Made by a program: the position numbers and the translations under genes
Shown here: piece after piece, positions 35,555 to 43,300 of the stretch
Layout: the number at the start of each line of letters is the position of its first letter
How positions within the stretch are numbered: the first letter of the stretch is position 1
Notes under the pieces: generated by a model
Databases searched by the model: none
What the model was told of the DNA's origin: nothing
What the model saw: the letters and a program-made list of their open reading frames with translations, nothing else
From: Saccharopolyspora endophytica
GTDB taxonomy: Bacteria > Actinomycetota > Actinomycetes > Mycobacteriales > Pseudonocardiaceae
Length of the DNA stretch: 64,000 nt
Direction: 5' to 3'
NCBI RefSeq assembly: GCF_018070075.1
Contig: NZ_JAGPXE010000011.1
Location: forward strand, 1-64,000

Positions 35555-36622
35555 TCAGTGCGAGGGCAGGCCGTAGTGGTCGGCGAGCAGTTCCACCGTG
35601 CGCGCCTGGACCTGGCGGGAGTGGCCCATGACCACGAGCATCACCTCGTCGACGCCGGTGCGGGCGTGGAGTCGTTCGAGGCCCGCTGCCACCTCCGAGC
35701 CGGTGCCGTGGAGGTAGTGGTCGACGTAGGTCTCGAGGACCTGCTGCTCCTGCGGGCTCGCGGGGTAGGCCTCGACCTCCTCCGGCGGGAGCAGGCTGTA
35801 GGGCTTGCGCTGGAACATCCGCAACATGGCCATGGCCGAGGTCGCCGCCTGGCGCCGGGCCTCCGCGGGGTCGTCGTGCGCGACCGCGCCGACGCTGACG
35901 AGGCTGTACGGCTCGGCGAGGACCTCCGAGGGGTGGAAGTTCTCCCGGTACAACCGCAGGGCCGATTCCACATCGGACTCGCCGAACTGCAGGGCGAAGG
36001 CGTACGGGCGGCCGAGCCGACCCGCGAGGCGAGCAGAGTACGGTGACGAGCCGAGAATCCAGGTGTCGGGCGCGTTCCCGGCGCGCGGCACGCGGTTCTG
36101 GTCGTCCTGCCACGGCCCTGGGACCGCGTGGATCTCCTGGTAGGGGTGGCCGTCCGGGAAGTCGTCGCCGAGGAACCCGAGCAGCTCCAGCACCTGCTGC
36201 GGGAACCCGTCGTTGGCGTCCTGGTGACGGCGCAGCGCCGAGGCGGTCGCGATGTCCGTGCCGGGTGCGCGCCCGAGCCCCAGGTCGATCCGCCCCGGGG
36301 CGAGCGCGCCCAGCATCCCGAACTGCTCGGCGATCACCAGCGGCGGGTGGTTGGGCAGCATGATCCCGCCCGCACCCAGCCGGATCCGGTCGGTCTCACC
36401 GGTCAGGCGCGCCAGCATCAGCTGCGGCGAGGACGTCGCCGCGCCCGGCATCGCGTGGTGCTCGGACATCCAGAACCGTTGATAACCCCGCCGTTCCGCC
36501 AGCTGGGCCAGCGCGATGACCTCGCAGAGGGCTTCCTCGGCGGTCTGACCGACGGCGGTGTGGGCGTTGTCGAGCACGGAGAGGGCGAAGGGTGCGGTGC
36601 CCGAAGGCGACGCGGGGATCAC
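35555..36622 (-). CDS. LLM-class flavin-dependent oxidoreductase (luciferase-like)
   Basis: About 355 residues, a luciferase-like TIM barrel. It opens with LSVLDNAHTAVGQTAEEAL, and carries RFWMSEHHAMPGAATSSPQL, RIRLGAGGIMLPNHPPLVIA and GRIDLGLGRAPGTD, which define the MsnO8-type LLM subgroup. These use reduced FMN or F420; substrate unknown. The GTG at 36622 with GAGGAAG upstream is preferred to a TTG at 36634. It lies downstream of the isochorismatase-like gene, but a strong terminator separates them. Confidence 0.85.
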   Translation of the reverse strand: MIPASPSGTAPFALSVLDNAHTAVGQTAEEALCEVIALAQLAERRGYQRFWMSEHHAMPGAATSSPQLMLARLTGETDRIRLGAGGIMLPNHPPLVIAEQFGMLGALAPGRIDLGLGRAPGTDIATASALRRHQDANDGFPQQVLELLGFLGDDFPDGHPYQEIHAVPGPWQDDQNRVPRAGNAPDTWILGSSPYSARLAGRLGRPYAFALQFGESDVESALRLYRENFHPSEVLAEPYSLVSVGAVAHDDPAEARRQAATSAMAMLRMFQRKPYSLLPPEEVEAYPASPQEQQVLETYVDHYLHGTGSEVAAGLERLHARTGVDEVMLVVMGHSRQVQARTVELLADHYGLPSH

Positions 36623-36674
36623 GAGCTTCCTCAATTCTCACAGCGGGTTGTTCATTCGTGGGCCGAGCAGCCCA

Positions 36675-36707
36675 CCGCGTCCGGCTCGGCGGCCGAGCCG
36701 GACGCGG
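36675..36707 (-). terminator. Terminator after the isochorismatase-like gene
   Basis: CCGCGTCCGGCTCGGC and its exact complement form a 16-bp stem with almost no spacer (36675-36690, 36692-36707), 14 bp after the stop at 36721. Confidence 0.7.
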
Positions 36708-36720
36708 CGGGTGTGGGGGT

Positions 36721-37359
36721 TCAGGCGGCGGTGGCCTGCCGGGCGCCCTCGATGGCCGAGCTGCCCAGGTCGCTCTTCGGCAGGGGCTGCTGCGCCTCGA
36801 CGGCCCGGGTCCACGCCTCCGTCGACGCGACGGCCGCCCAGTTCGAGTTGAGCAGCGTCATCAGCGTCGCGTGCACCGTCTTGGCGTCGGCGACACCGGC
36901 GTCGTTGGCGAGGTTGATCGCACCGGTCGCGTCCTCGAGCACCTCGGTGGCGAAGCCCAGGCCTTCGGCCTCGACCGCGGAGGCGAGCACGCAGTTGTTG
37001 GTCATGTAGCCGACCAGGGTCACGGTGTCGACGCCCTGCTCGCGCAACCAGTCGGCGACGTCCGTGCCGGAGTAGATCGAGCTGCGGTCCTTCACGACCT
37101 GCTTCCAGCCGTCGGTGCGACGGCCGGCGATCTCCGGGTGGAGCTGGAAGTCCGGCTGGGTCGGGTTGAACAGGGGCGCTTCCTCGCCCATGGTGTGCTG
37201 GACCGCGATGACGGGGATCCCGGCGGCGTTGGCGGCATCGATCGCCCGCGCGACGCGGGGCAGGGACTCCGAGTGCGGCGGGTGCTGGATCTCCAACGGG
37301 CCGTCGAAGTAGACCTGCTGGACGTCGATGACGACGAGCGCGCGTCGAGGGCTGTTCAC
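36721..37359 (-). CDS. Isochorismatase-like cysteine hydrolase
   Basis: A 212-residue hydrolase. The catalytic triad of the family is present: Asp in ALVVIDVQQVYF, Lys in QVVKDRSSIYS and Cys in GYMTNNCVLASA. Members hydrolyse isochorismate, nicotinamide or carbamoyl/ureido compounds. Start is GTG at 37359 with AAGGAG 6 bases upstream; the open frame runs far upstream but that part is the shadow of the divergent gene. It is divergent from a GlxA-type regulator across 132 bp with an inverted repeat, so that protein probably controls it. Confidence 0.87.
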   Translation of the reverse strand: MNSPRRALVVIDVQQVYFDGPLEIQHPPHSESLPRVARAIDAANAAGIPVIAVQHTMGEEAPLFNPTQPDFQLHPEIAGRRTDGWKQVVKDRSSIYSGTDVADWLREQGVDTVTLVGYMTNNCVLASAVEAEGLGFATEVLEDATGAINLANDAGVADAKTVHATLMTLLNSNWAAVASTEAWTRAVEAQQPLPKSDLGSSAIEGARQATAA

Positions 37360-37438
37360 GAGGTTCTCCTTGGTGGTCGCCGATGCGCCGCTGTGGCGCC
37401 TCGACACCCATCGTGCCCGCGTTCTCGCGACGCGACGA

Positions 37439-37475
37439 GTGGCGTGAATGACGATGTACGATGGATTCGCGCCAC
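37439..37475. promoter_or_regulatory. Inverted repeat in the isochorismatase/GlxA divergent promoter
   Basis: GTGGCGTGAAT (37439-37449) and ATTCGCGCCAC (37465-37475) are complementary with one mismatch and enclose a direct ACGATG/ACGATG pair. The right arm lies 16 bp before the regulator start. Confidence 0.45.
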
Positions 37476-37491
37476 GATGAGAGGAGGACGG

Positions 37492-38442
37492 ATGCGCGTC
37501 GGGATCTACGCGTTCAACGACGTCACGATGTTCCACCTCGCCGTGCCCCAGATGGTCTTCGACGAGGTCACCCGGCAGGGCTTGGGGGCGTGGGAGACGT
37601 TCCTGTTCAGCGATCGCCCGGGCACCGTCCGCACCGCCGAGGGCTACCGCATCGGGGGCATCTCCGGGATCGCGGACGCTCGCGAGGCCGACGTCCTGGT
37701 GATCCCGTCGTGGTTCATCGACGGACGGCCCGCCAGCACCGCCGTGCGCACGGCGCTGACCAGCGCGCACGGCAGCGGCGCGACGGTCGTCGGGCTCTGC
37801 CTGGGCGCGATCCCCGTCGTCGACGCCGGCCTGCTCGACGGACGCGCGGCCGTCACCCACTGGCAGGCCTTCGAGCTCCTGAGCCAGCGGCACCCCGAAC
37901 TCGACCTCGACGACTCCGTGCTCTACATCGACCACGGCGACGTCCTCACCTCCGCGGGCACCGCCTCAGGACTCGACGCGTGCCTGCACCTGGTCCGCTC
38001 GCGCCTCGGCGCGACGGCGGCCAACAAGGTCGCGCGCAGCCTGGTCATCGCACCGCACCGGGAGGGCGGCCAGGCCCAGTACATCGAGCGCCCGATGCCC
38101 CCGCGCTCGGAGGACGACGCGATCTCCCGCGCGATGGAGTGGGCCGAGCAGCGCCTGGCCGAACCGCTGCCCGTCGAGCGACTGGCCGCCACCGCCCACA
38201 TGAGCACCCGGACGTTCGTCCGCGCGTTCCGCTCGGCGACCGGAACGACCCCGGCCGGGTGGGTCCGCGCACGCCGACTCGACGAGGCCCGCCGACTGCT
38301 GGAGTCCAGCGACCGCTCCGTCGATCAGATCGCCGAGGACTGCGGGTTCGGCAGCGCCGTGACGATGCGCCAGAACTTCTCGGCCGCGTTCAAGGTCTCC
38401 CCCTCGCAGTACCGCCGACGCTTCCACGCGGACGCGCACTGA
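37492..38442 (+). CDS. GlxA-family regulator (DJ-1/PfpI domain plus AraC HTH)
   Basis: A 316-residue protein. The N-terminal class I glutamine-amidotransferase-like domain has the nucleophile-elbow cysteine in VVGLCLGAIPVVDAGLL and the usual THWQAFELL after it. The C-terminal AraC domain has both helix-turn-helix parts: VERLAATAHMSTRTFVRAFR and IAEDCGFGSAVTMRQNFSAA. GGAGG precedes the ATG. Proteins of this type usually activate a neighbouring amino- or amide-metabolising gene, here the divergent isochorismatase-like hydrolase. Confidence 0.88.
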   Translation: MRVGIYAFNDVTMFHLAVPQMVFDEVTRQGLGAWETFLFSDRPGTVRTAEGYRIGGISGIADAREADVLVIPSWFIDGRPASTAVRTALTSAHGSGATVVGLCLGAIPVVDAGLLDGRAAVTHWQAFELLSQRHPELDLDDSVLYIDHGDVLTSAGTASGLDACLHLVRSRLGATAANKVARSLVIAPHREGGQAQYIERPMPPRSEDDAISRAMEWAEQRLAEPLPVERLAATAHMSTRTFVRAFRSATGTTPAGWVRARRLDEARRLLESSDRSVDQIAEDCGFGSAVTMRQNFSAAFKVSPSQYRRRFHADAH

Positions 38443-38452
38443 CGGGAGGTCC

Positions 38453-38476
38453 GCCGGTGTGCGTTCACACGCCGGC
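38453..38476. terminator. Hairpin after the GlxA-type gene
   Basis: GCCGGTGTG and CACGCCGGC pair over 9 bp including one G-U, with a 6-nt loop, 10 bp after the stop. It could also serve the remnant gene coming from the other side. Confidence 0.55.
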
Positions 38477-38487
38477 GAACCTCCGAG

Positions 38488-38700
38488 TCAGCTCTGCGGC
38501 TGGTGGGCGACGGCGCGGTTCTCGGCCGCGTCGTGCTCGGCTTCGATCCGTTCGAGCTCGGCCGCTCCGGCGCGCAAGACCGAGTTGGCCCTGTCGGCGT
38601 CGAAGTCCTTCTCCCACTTGCCGATGACGATGGCGGCGACGGCGTTGCCGAGGACGTTGATGAACACGCGCCCCTCGTTGAGGATGCGATCGATCCCGAC
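38488..38700 (-). pseudogene. C-terminal remnant of a DctA/GltP-type dicarboxylate symporter
   Basis: The minus strand reads ILNEGRVFINVLGNAVAAIV, then IGKWEKDFDADRANSV, and stops at 38488. This is the last helix and tail of a DctA-type transporter; the intact dctA 750 bp away has the equivalent NLLGNCVATFIVSKW. Homology stops abruptly near 38700, where a piece of an opposite-strand GntR gene starts. It differs clearly from the intact dctA tail, so it derives from a paralogue rather than a local duplicate. Confidence 0.65.
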
Positions 38701-38701
38701 G

Positions 38702-38872
38702 ATCCAGCAAGGCGACGTCGCCTACGTCGAGCTCCACGAGCGGAGCCTCTCCGGAGCGCTGCTGCCCGGATCCCGGCCGGCCCAGCACGAACTCGCCGCC
38801 GAACTGGACATGAGCCTCACCCGCTGCGGGAAGCGGTGCGCAGGCTCAGCGAGCTGACGCGCGGCCGGCTAG
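38702..38872 (+). pseudogene. N-terminal remnant of a GntR-family regulator
   Basis: The plus strand reads QQGDVAYVELHERSLSGALL, then QHELAAELDMSLT, followed after a one-base shift by REAVRRLSELTRG. That is the winged-helix part of an FCD-type GntR protein. The frame is broken in the run at 38820-38823 and the C-terminal domain is absent. It abuts the DctA remnant head-on at about 38700, which looks like a deletion or recombination scar. Confidence 0.6.
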
Positions 38873-39147
38873 GAACCTGACCCGGCCGGAGGGTCGGCGA
38901 AGATCCCTTCGAGCATGCCTGTGGCCTGGCCGACCTCGATGAGGTAGCCGTCGGGATCACGCATGTAGCAGCGGATCTCGGCTTTGCGGTCGATCGGCTC
39001 GGTGAGGAACTCGGCGCCCTTCTCCCGCGCCTGCGCGTAGAACGCGGCGATGTCGGCCACGCGCACGTTCAAGAACGCCGACACGGTGCCGGTCTTCTCC
39101 GGCGGCTGCAGCCCCTTCGACTCGGGCTCTGGCCATGTCGCGATCAA
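38869..39147 (-). pseudogene. Truncated VOC/glyoxalase-family protein
   Basis: About 92 codons encode the C-terminal half of a vicinal-oxygen-chelate protein: VSAFLNVRVADIAAFYAQAR, then EIRCYMRDPDGYLIEVGQAT with the metal-ligand Glu. The N-terminal beta-alpha-beta module is missing; the frame becomes non-homologous at about 39147, where only a TTG could start translation. The stop overlaps the GntR remnant. The gene is probably non-functional. Confidence 0.6.
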
Positions 39148-39450
39148 ATGGACTGACGCATCAGTGCATTGAAGCGCTGATCAAGCGACGACGTGTCATA
39201 CGAAGGCATTTCGCCAACGCCTTGGGTTAGACGGACGATGTTGTTCCAGGCTTCCGAGGGGTCGACGCCGAGCCCGGCACACCGCCAGCGCCGACCAACC
39301 GAGGTCGCCGTAGAAGCAGGGTCATTTCAACATTTTGTTGAGAAAATGGGCGCTTTCGTTCAGGAAACGATTCTTGACGCGGGTGACGGCGGGACTCACA
39401 CTTCAGATCACCCTTCTGAAAGTATATTTCCACATCACGAAAGAGGGATC
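39148..39450. other. Gene-poor spacer upstream of dctA (303 bp)
   Basis: No complete gene is seen. The minus strand holds about 60 open codons ending at 39154 with protein-like composition (GVDPSEAWNNIVRLTQG) but no start, perhaps another remnant. The last 120 bp before dctA are AT-rich and probably contain its promoter; TTTCAACATTTTGTTGAGAAA (39326-39346) contains the imperfect inverted repeat TCAACATTTTGTTGA. Confidence 0.35.
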
Positions 39451-40824
39451 GTGTCTGCTGCGTCAGCGCAAGGAGCGCGAAGTCCGGTTCGAAGCGTTCT
39501 GTCATCCCTGTTCGTCCAGGTCCTCATCGCCGCCGTCCTCGGCGTCCTCGTCGGCCACCTCTGGCCGGGTTTCGGCGAATCGCTGAAGCCGGTCGGTGAC
39601 GGGTTCATCCGCCTGATCAAGATGGTCATCGCCCCGCTGATCTTCTGCGTGGTGGTCGTCGGCATCGCCAAGGCCGGCGACATGCGCTCGGTGGGGCGCA
39701 TCGGGCTCAAGGCCCTGATCTACTTCGAAATCGTCACCACGGCCGCGCTCGCGCTCGGCCTCATCGCGGGCAACGTCGTCCAGCCCGGCGCGGGCCTCAA
39801 CGTCGACCCCAGCACCCTCGACACCTCCGGCGTGGAGGCCAAGACCGAGGGCGAGCAGATGCCCGGGGCCGCCGACTTCGTGCTGCACATGATCCCCGAG
39901 AGCGCCGTCGGAGCCTTCGCCGACAACGAGCTGCTGCAGGTCCTGCTGCTGGCCGTGCTGTTCGCCGCAGGACTGCTGCACGTGGGCATCGACCGGGCCC
40001 CGCAGGTGTTCCACTTCATCGAGCAGGCCGGCGAGATCATCTTCAAGATCATCGGTTACGTGATGCGGCTGGCACCGATCGCCGTCTTCGGCTCGATGGC
40101 CTACCTGATCGGCCAGTACGGCCTGTCCTCGCTGTCGACCTACGCCAAGCTCATCGCCGCCTGCTACGGCGCGGCGGCGCTGTTCATCATCGTGCTCGGC
40201 GTGCTCATGCGCGTGTTCACCGGACTGAGCCTGATCCGGTTCGTGCGGTTCGCGCGGGAGGAGTTCGCGCTGGCCATCGGCACGGCGTCCAGCGAGTGCG
40301 TGATGCCGCGCATGATGGAGAAGCTGGAACGCGCCGGATGCCGGAAGGAGGCCGTCGGCCTCGTCGTGCCCACCGGCTACTCGTTCAACCTCGACGGCGC
40401 GTCGATCTACCTGTCGCTGGCGACGCTGTTCATGGCCCAGGCCGTGGGAGTGGAGCTCACCATCGGGCAGCAGATCACCGTGATCCTCGTGCTCATCCTC
40501 ACCTCCAAGGGCATGGCGGGCGTGCCGGGCTCGGCGTTCATCGCCCTGTCGGCGACCGCCTCGGCCGTGGGCGTGATCCCGGTCGCGGCCGTCGCGCTGA
40601 TCCTCGGTGCCGACCGGATCATGGACACGATGCGCGTGGTCACCAACCTCCTCGGCAACTGCGTGGCCACGTTCATCGTGTCCAAGTGGGACGGTGCCCT
40701 GGACCCGGCGCAGGCGCGCGAGGTCCTCGCCACTCCCGAAGCCTCGGCCAAGGCGCTGCTGTCCGAGCGCACCGAGACCGAACAGGCTGCGGCGCAAGAC
40801 GACGAGCGTGAACTGACCAAGTGA
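39451..40824 (+). CDS. dctA: C4-dicarboxylate/proton symporter (DctA type)
   Basis: A 457-residue SLC1/DAACS-family membrane carrier. The glutamate-transporter-fold motifs are present: LIFCVVVVGIAKAGD in the first half, the serine-rich hairpin AIGTASSECVMPRMMEKL (HP1), TGYSFNLDGASIYLSLATLF (helix 7), TSKGMAGVPGSAFIALSATA (HP2) and GADRIMDTMRVVTNLLGN (helix 8). These match DctA, which imports succinate, fumarate and malate. The GTG at 39451 is preceded by GAGGG; the longer open frame upstream is not supported. A strong terminator follows. Confidence 0.9.
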   Translation: MSAASAQGARSPVRSVLSSLFVQVLIAAVLGVLVGHLWPGFGESLKPVGDGFIRLIKMVIAPLIFCVVVVGIAKAGDMRSVGRIGLKALIYFEIVTTAALALGLIAGNVVQPGAGLNVDPSTLDTSGVEAKTEGEQMPGAADFVLHMIPESAVGAFADNELLQVLLLAVLFAAGLLHVGIDRAPQVFHFIEQAGEIIFKIIGYVMRLAPIAVFGSMAYLIGQYGLSSLSTYAKLIAACYGAAALFIIVLGVLMRVFTGLSLIRFVRFAREEFALAIGTASSECVMPRMMEKLERAGCRKEAVGLVVPTGYSFNLDGASIYLSLATLFMAQAVGVELTIGQQITVILVLILTSKGMAGVPGSAFIALSATASAVGVIPVAAVALILGADRIMDTMRVVTNLLGNCVATFIVSKWDGALDPAQAREVLATPEASAKALLSERTETEQAAAQDDERELTK

Positions 40825-40861
40825 ACCGGTGCCCCGGGCTTCGGTTCCGGGGCGAGAACGG

Positions 40862-40896
40862 CGGCGGGGCGACTCGAAGTTCGAGTCGCCCCGCCG
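40862..40896. terminator. Bidirectional terminator between dctA and the CocE-type gene
   Basis: A perfect 16-bp G+C-rich stem (CGGCGGGGCGACTCGA, 40862-40877; complement 40881-40896) with a 3-nt loop lies between two convergent stops. A smaller CCCCGG hairpin precedes it at 40833-40852. Confidence 0.8.
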
Positions 40897-40910
40897 TCGT
40901 CTTCCTGCGG

Positions 40911-42725
40911 TCAGTTCCCGCCGACCGGTTCGACGTAGCCGCCGGTGAACACCGAGTCCGGCGGCGGATCCGCCAGCGGTCCCGGGAGGGTGAAGTCGAC
41001 GGCTCCACCCACAGCATCGGCCGGGGCGGCGGCCCGCTGCTGTTCGAGGTACCCGGCGAGCTGCACGCCCGGGGCGCCCTGGACCGTCATCGTCCGGCGG
41101 TGTTCGAGGAACGGCAGGTCCACCGAGCCGCCGCGGACCGTCACGGTCTGGCCGCTGGGTGCGGCCATGGGCCACCAGTCCTGGTTGTTGTCGGTGACGC
41201 GCACGCCGATGCGGTGACCGGCAGGCAGCTTCCAGTCGGCACCCCAGAGGCGCAGCGGGACGGTCGACTCACCGGGCTCCCGCACCAGGTGGCCCTGGCG
41301 CGTGATCAGCGGGCCGGTGCCGTCCGGGCCGAGGTCGTAGACGTCGACCACCACGTTGGCGTTGGGCATCGACGTCGTCACGTCGACCGAGGCCGCCGGC
41401 GAGCCCGAGAGGTGCACGTCGTGCGGCAGCGGGTTCGACACGGTCCACACGCCCGAGGTCACGGCCGGGTCGGAGGGCTGACCGGACGAGGAGTTCGCCG
41501 CGGTCGAAACGGATTGGGCGTGGTCGACGTAGGTGCCGCTGTTCAACGGAGTCCGGAACTCGCGCATGTCCGCCGCAGGCCAGCGGGCCTCCGAACGCCA
41601 CACCCCGTCGTTGGTCTGCACCGCGTGCGGCGGGTCCGGGACGGTCGGCGCCTGGTCCTTGAGGAAGCGGTCGTAGAAGCGCATGACCTCCTCGAACCAG
41701 CCCTGACGGCCCATCTTGAGGCGACCTGCCTCGTCGACGTCGTTGCCGCGCACGTGCTCCCACGGGCCCAGCCAGCTCCGCTCGTAACCCGGGTGGTTGT
41801 CCAGGTACTCCTGCATCCCGTCGGCGACCGTGTTGTTCTCGGTCAGGCCCTGGGTGAGGAACAGCGGCACGTTCGAGCCCACGGCACCGGGGATCAGGTT
41901 GCGCTCCTGCCAGAACGCCGAGTCGTGCCGGTCGTTCCCCGCCTGCTGCGCGAAGTTCTGGGCGAGGCAGACCGGATCGTTGAGGCTCTGGAGGTTGTAC
42001 TGAGGAGCGTCGGTGATCGGACCCGGTGTGGCGGCGATGCCGTCGTAGAGGGCGGGCGTGGCGACCGAGTTCAGCCGGCGCATCCCGTCGCCGTAGAGGT
42101 ACCGGTAGTCGTCGTACACCGGTTCCTGGCTGACCACCGCGGCCAGACCCGGAGGCCGTTCGTTGACCCCGATCAGCCCGGTCAACCCGTCGTAGGACTT
42201 GCCGTACATGCCGACCCGGCCCGTCGACCACGGCTGGCTCGCCGCCCACTGCACGGCGTTGACCACGTCCGCCTTCTCCCCCGGCCCGGACCAGTCCAGA
42301 CAGCCGGTGGAGCCGCCGAAGCCGCGCAGGTCCACCATGACGAACGTGTAGCCCTTCTCCAGCAGCCCGGAACCCTCGACGAAGTCCTGGAACCGCTCCG
42401 AAGGGCCGTCGTTGGGCCCGATCGGGTCGTACGGCGTGCCTTCGACCGCACCGGCGGGACCGGTCTGACCGGAGTGGTTGAAGTACGGCCCGATCGAGAC
42501 GATCACCGGCGTCTTGTCGGTGGGCTTGGCGCCCTTGGGCCGCAGGACGTCCGCGTGCAGCGTCGCCTCGCCCGCGCTCGACGGGGACGAGATCCACGCC
42601 TCGCTCCACTCCGCATCCGGGTACGGCACACCCGACGCCTGCGCCGGCGGCACCGCCGGCACCATCACCCCCGCGATCGCCGCTGCGCCCACCGCAGCGA
42701 GCCTTCTCGACCTGCGCACTGGCAT
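40911..42725 (-). CDS. Exported CocE/NonD-family hydrolase (Xaa-Pro dipeptidyl-peptidase-like)
   Basis: A 604-residue secreted serine hydrolase. The signal peptide is RRSRRLAAVGAAAIAGVMV ending in an Ala cleavage site. The alpha/beta-hydrolase domain has VMVDLRGFGGSTGCLDW, the nucleophile in VGMYGKSYDGLTGL, and the acid/His region near GPWEHVRGNDV. The C-terminal jelly-roll domain (from about residue 400, with VSNPLPHDVHLSGSPAASVD) is the CocE/XPP C-terminal domain. Members cleave Xaa-Pro peptides or esters; extracellular peptide use is the likeliest role. The gene is solitary, with its own terminator. Confidence 0.85.
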   Translation of the reverse strand: MPVRRSRRLAAVGAAAIAGVMVPAVPPAQASGVPYPDAEWSEAWISSPSSAGEATLHADVLRPKGAKPTDKTPVIVSIGPYFNHSGQTGPAGAVEGTPYDPIGPNDGPSERFQDFVEGSGLLEKGYTFVMVDLRGFGGSTGCLDWSGPGEKADVVNAVQWAASQPWSTGRVGMYGKSYDGLTGLIGVNERPPGLAAVVSQEPVYDDYRYLYGDGMRRLNSVATPALYDGIAATPGPITDAPQYNLQSLNDPVCLAQNFAQQAGNDRHDSAFWQERNLIPGAVGSNVPLFLTQGLTENNTVADGMQEYLDNHPGYERSWLGPWEHVRGNDVDEAGRLKMGRQGWFEEVMRFYDRFLKDQAPTVPDPPHAVQTNDGVWRSEARWPAADMREFRTPLNSGTYVDHAQSVSTAANSSSGQPSDPAVTSGVWTVSNPLPHDVHLSGSPAASVDVTTSMPNANVVVDVYDLGPDGTGPLITRQGHLVREPGESTVPLRLWGADWKLPAGHRIGVRVTDNNQDWWPMAAPSGQTVTVRGGSVDLPFLEHRRTMTVQGAPGVQLAGYLEQQRAAAPADAVGGAVDFTLPGPLADPPPDSVFTGGYVEPVGGN

Positions 42726-42910
42726 CCTGAGACCACCCTTCCCGCACCGGGACGACCTCGACCGACGAGTGGCGCACCGCGAACGCGGCCCGGCACCCGT
42801 CGGGAGGCTAGGCGCTCGAACAGGTGGGGCGAGGAAACTTGCTCACACCGTTACGGCAGGCGGAATCCCCCGGTCCGGATCACCGGCGCAGCGGCCCCAG
42901 GTCCCCGCGG

Positions 42911-43186
42911 CTACAGGTTGAAGGCGACGGAACGCAGGATCAGCACGACGACGAACACGGCCGTGAACGCGAGGTCGATCGAGATCTCGCCGGCCCGCAC
43001 CGGCCGCAGCACCCGTCGCACCGGCGCGATCACCGGCTCGGTGGCGGTGTGGGTCAGCGCCCGAGCCCGCCTCACCCAGTGCGGCCCCTCGGCAGCCGCC
43101 CGCGCCCAGTCCAGCACCAGCCGCGCGACCAGCACCAACAGGAACGCCGTCAAGGCGTACCCCAGCAAAGTCCCGACGGCGCTCAT
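42911..43186 (-). CDS. YggT-family small membrane protein
   Basis: A 91-residue integral membrane protein with two hydrophobic segments (TLLGYALTAFLLVLVARLVL and IDLAFTAVFVVVLILRSVAF) flanking the cytoplasmic motif ATEPVIAPVRRVLRPVRAGE, the YggT signature. In actinobacteria such genes usually sit by the cell-division cluster, but this copy is isolated. The ATG at 43186 has GGGAG six bases upstream; a TTG two codons earlier is not needed. Confidence 0.85.
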   Translation of the reverse strand: MSAVGTLLGYALTAFLLVLVARLVLDWARAAAEGPHWVRRARALTHTATEPVIAPVRRVLRPVRAGEISIDLAFTAVFVVVLILRSVAFNL

Positions 43187-43300
43187 GACCAACTCCCACG
43201 TGTTTCCCGGTTAGGCTTCACACCCGTACCAACGATTCACCCCGCCCGGAAGTGCCCCTCGGGCCGCCCGTCTCCCCCGGTGTTCCCGCGCGGTCTCGTG

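Noticed and set aside
39227..39505. 92-codon minus-strand frame upstream of dctA
   Set aside because: It runs through the dctA start and promoter region and shows no recognisable domain.
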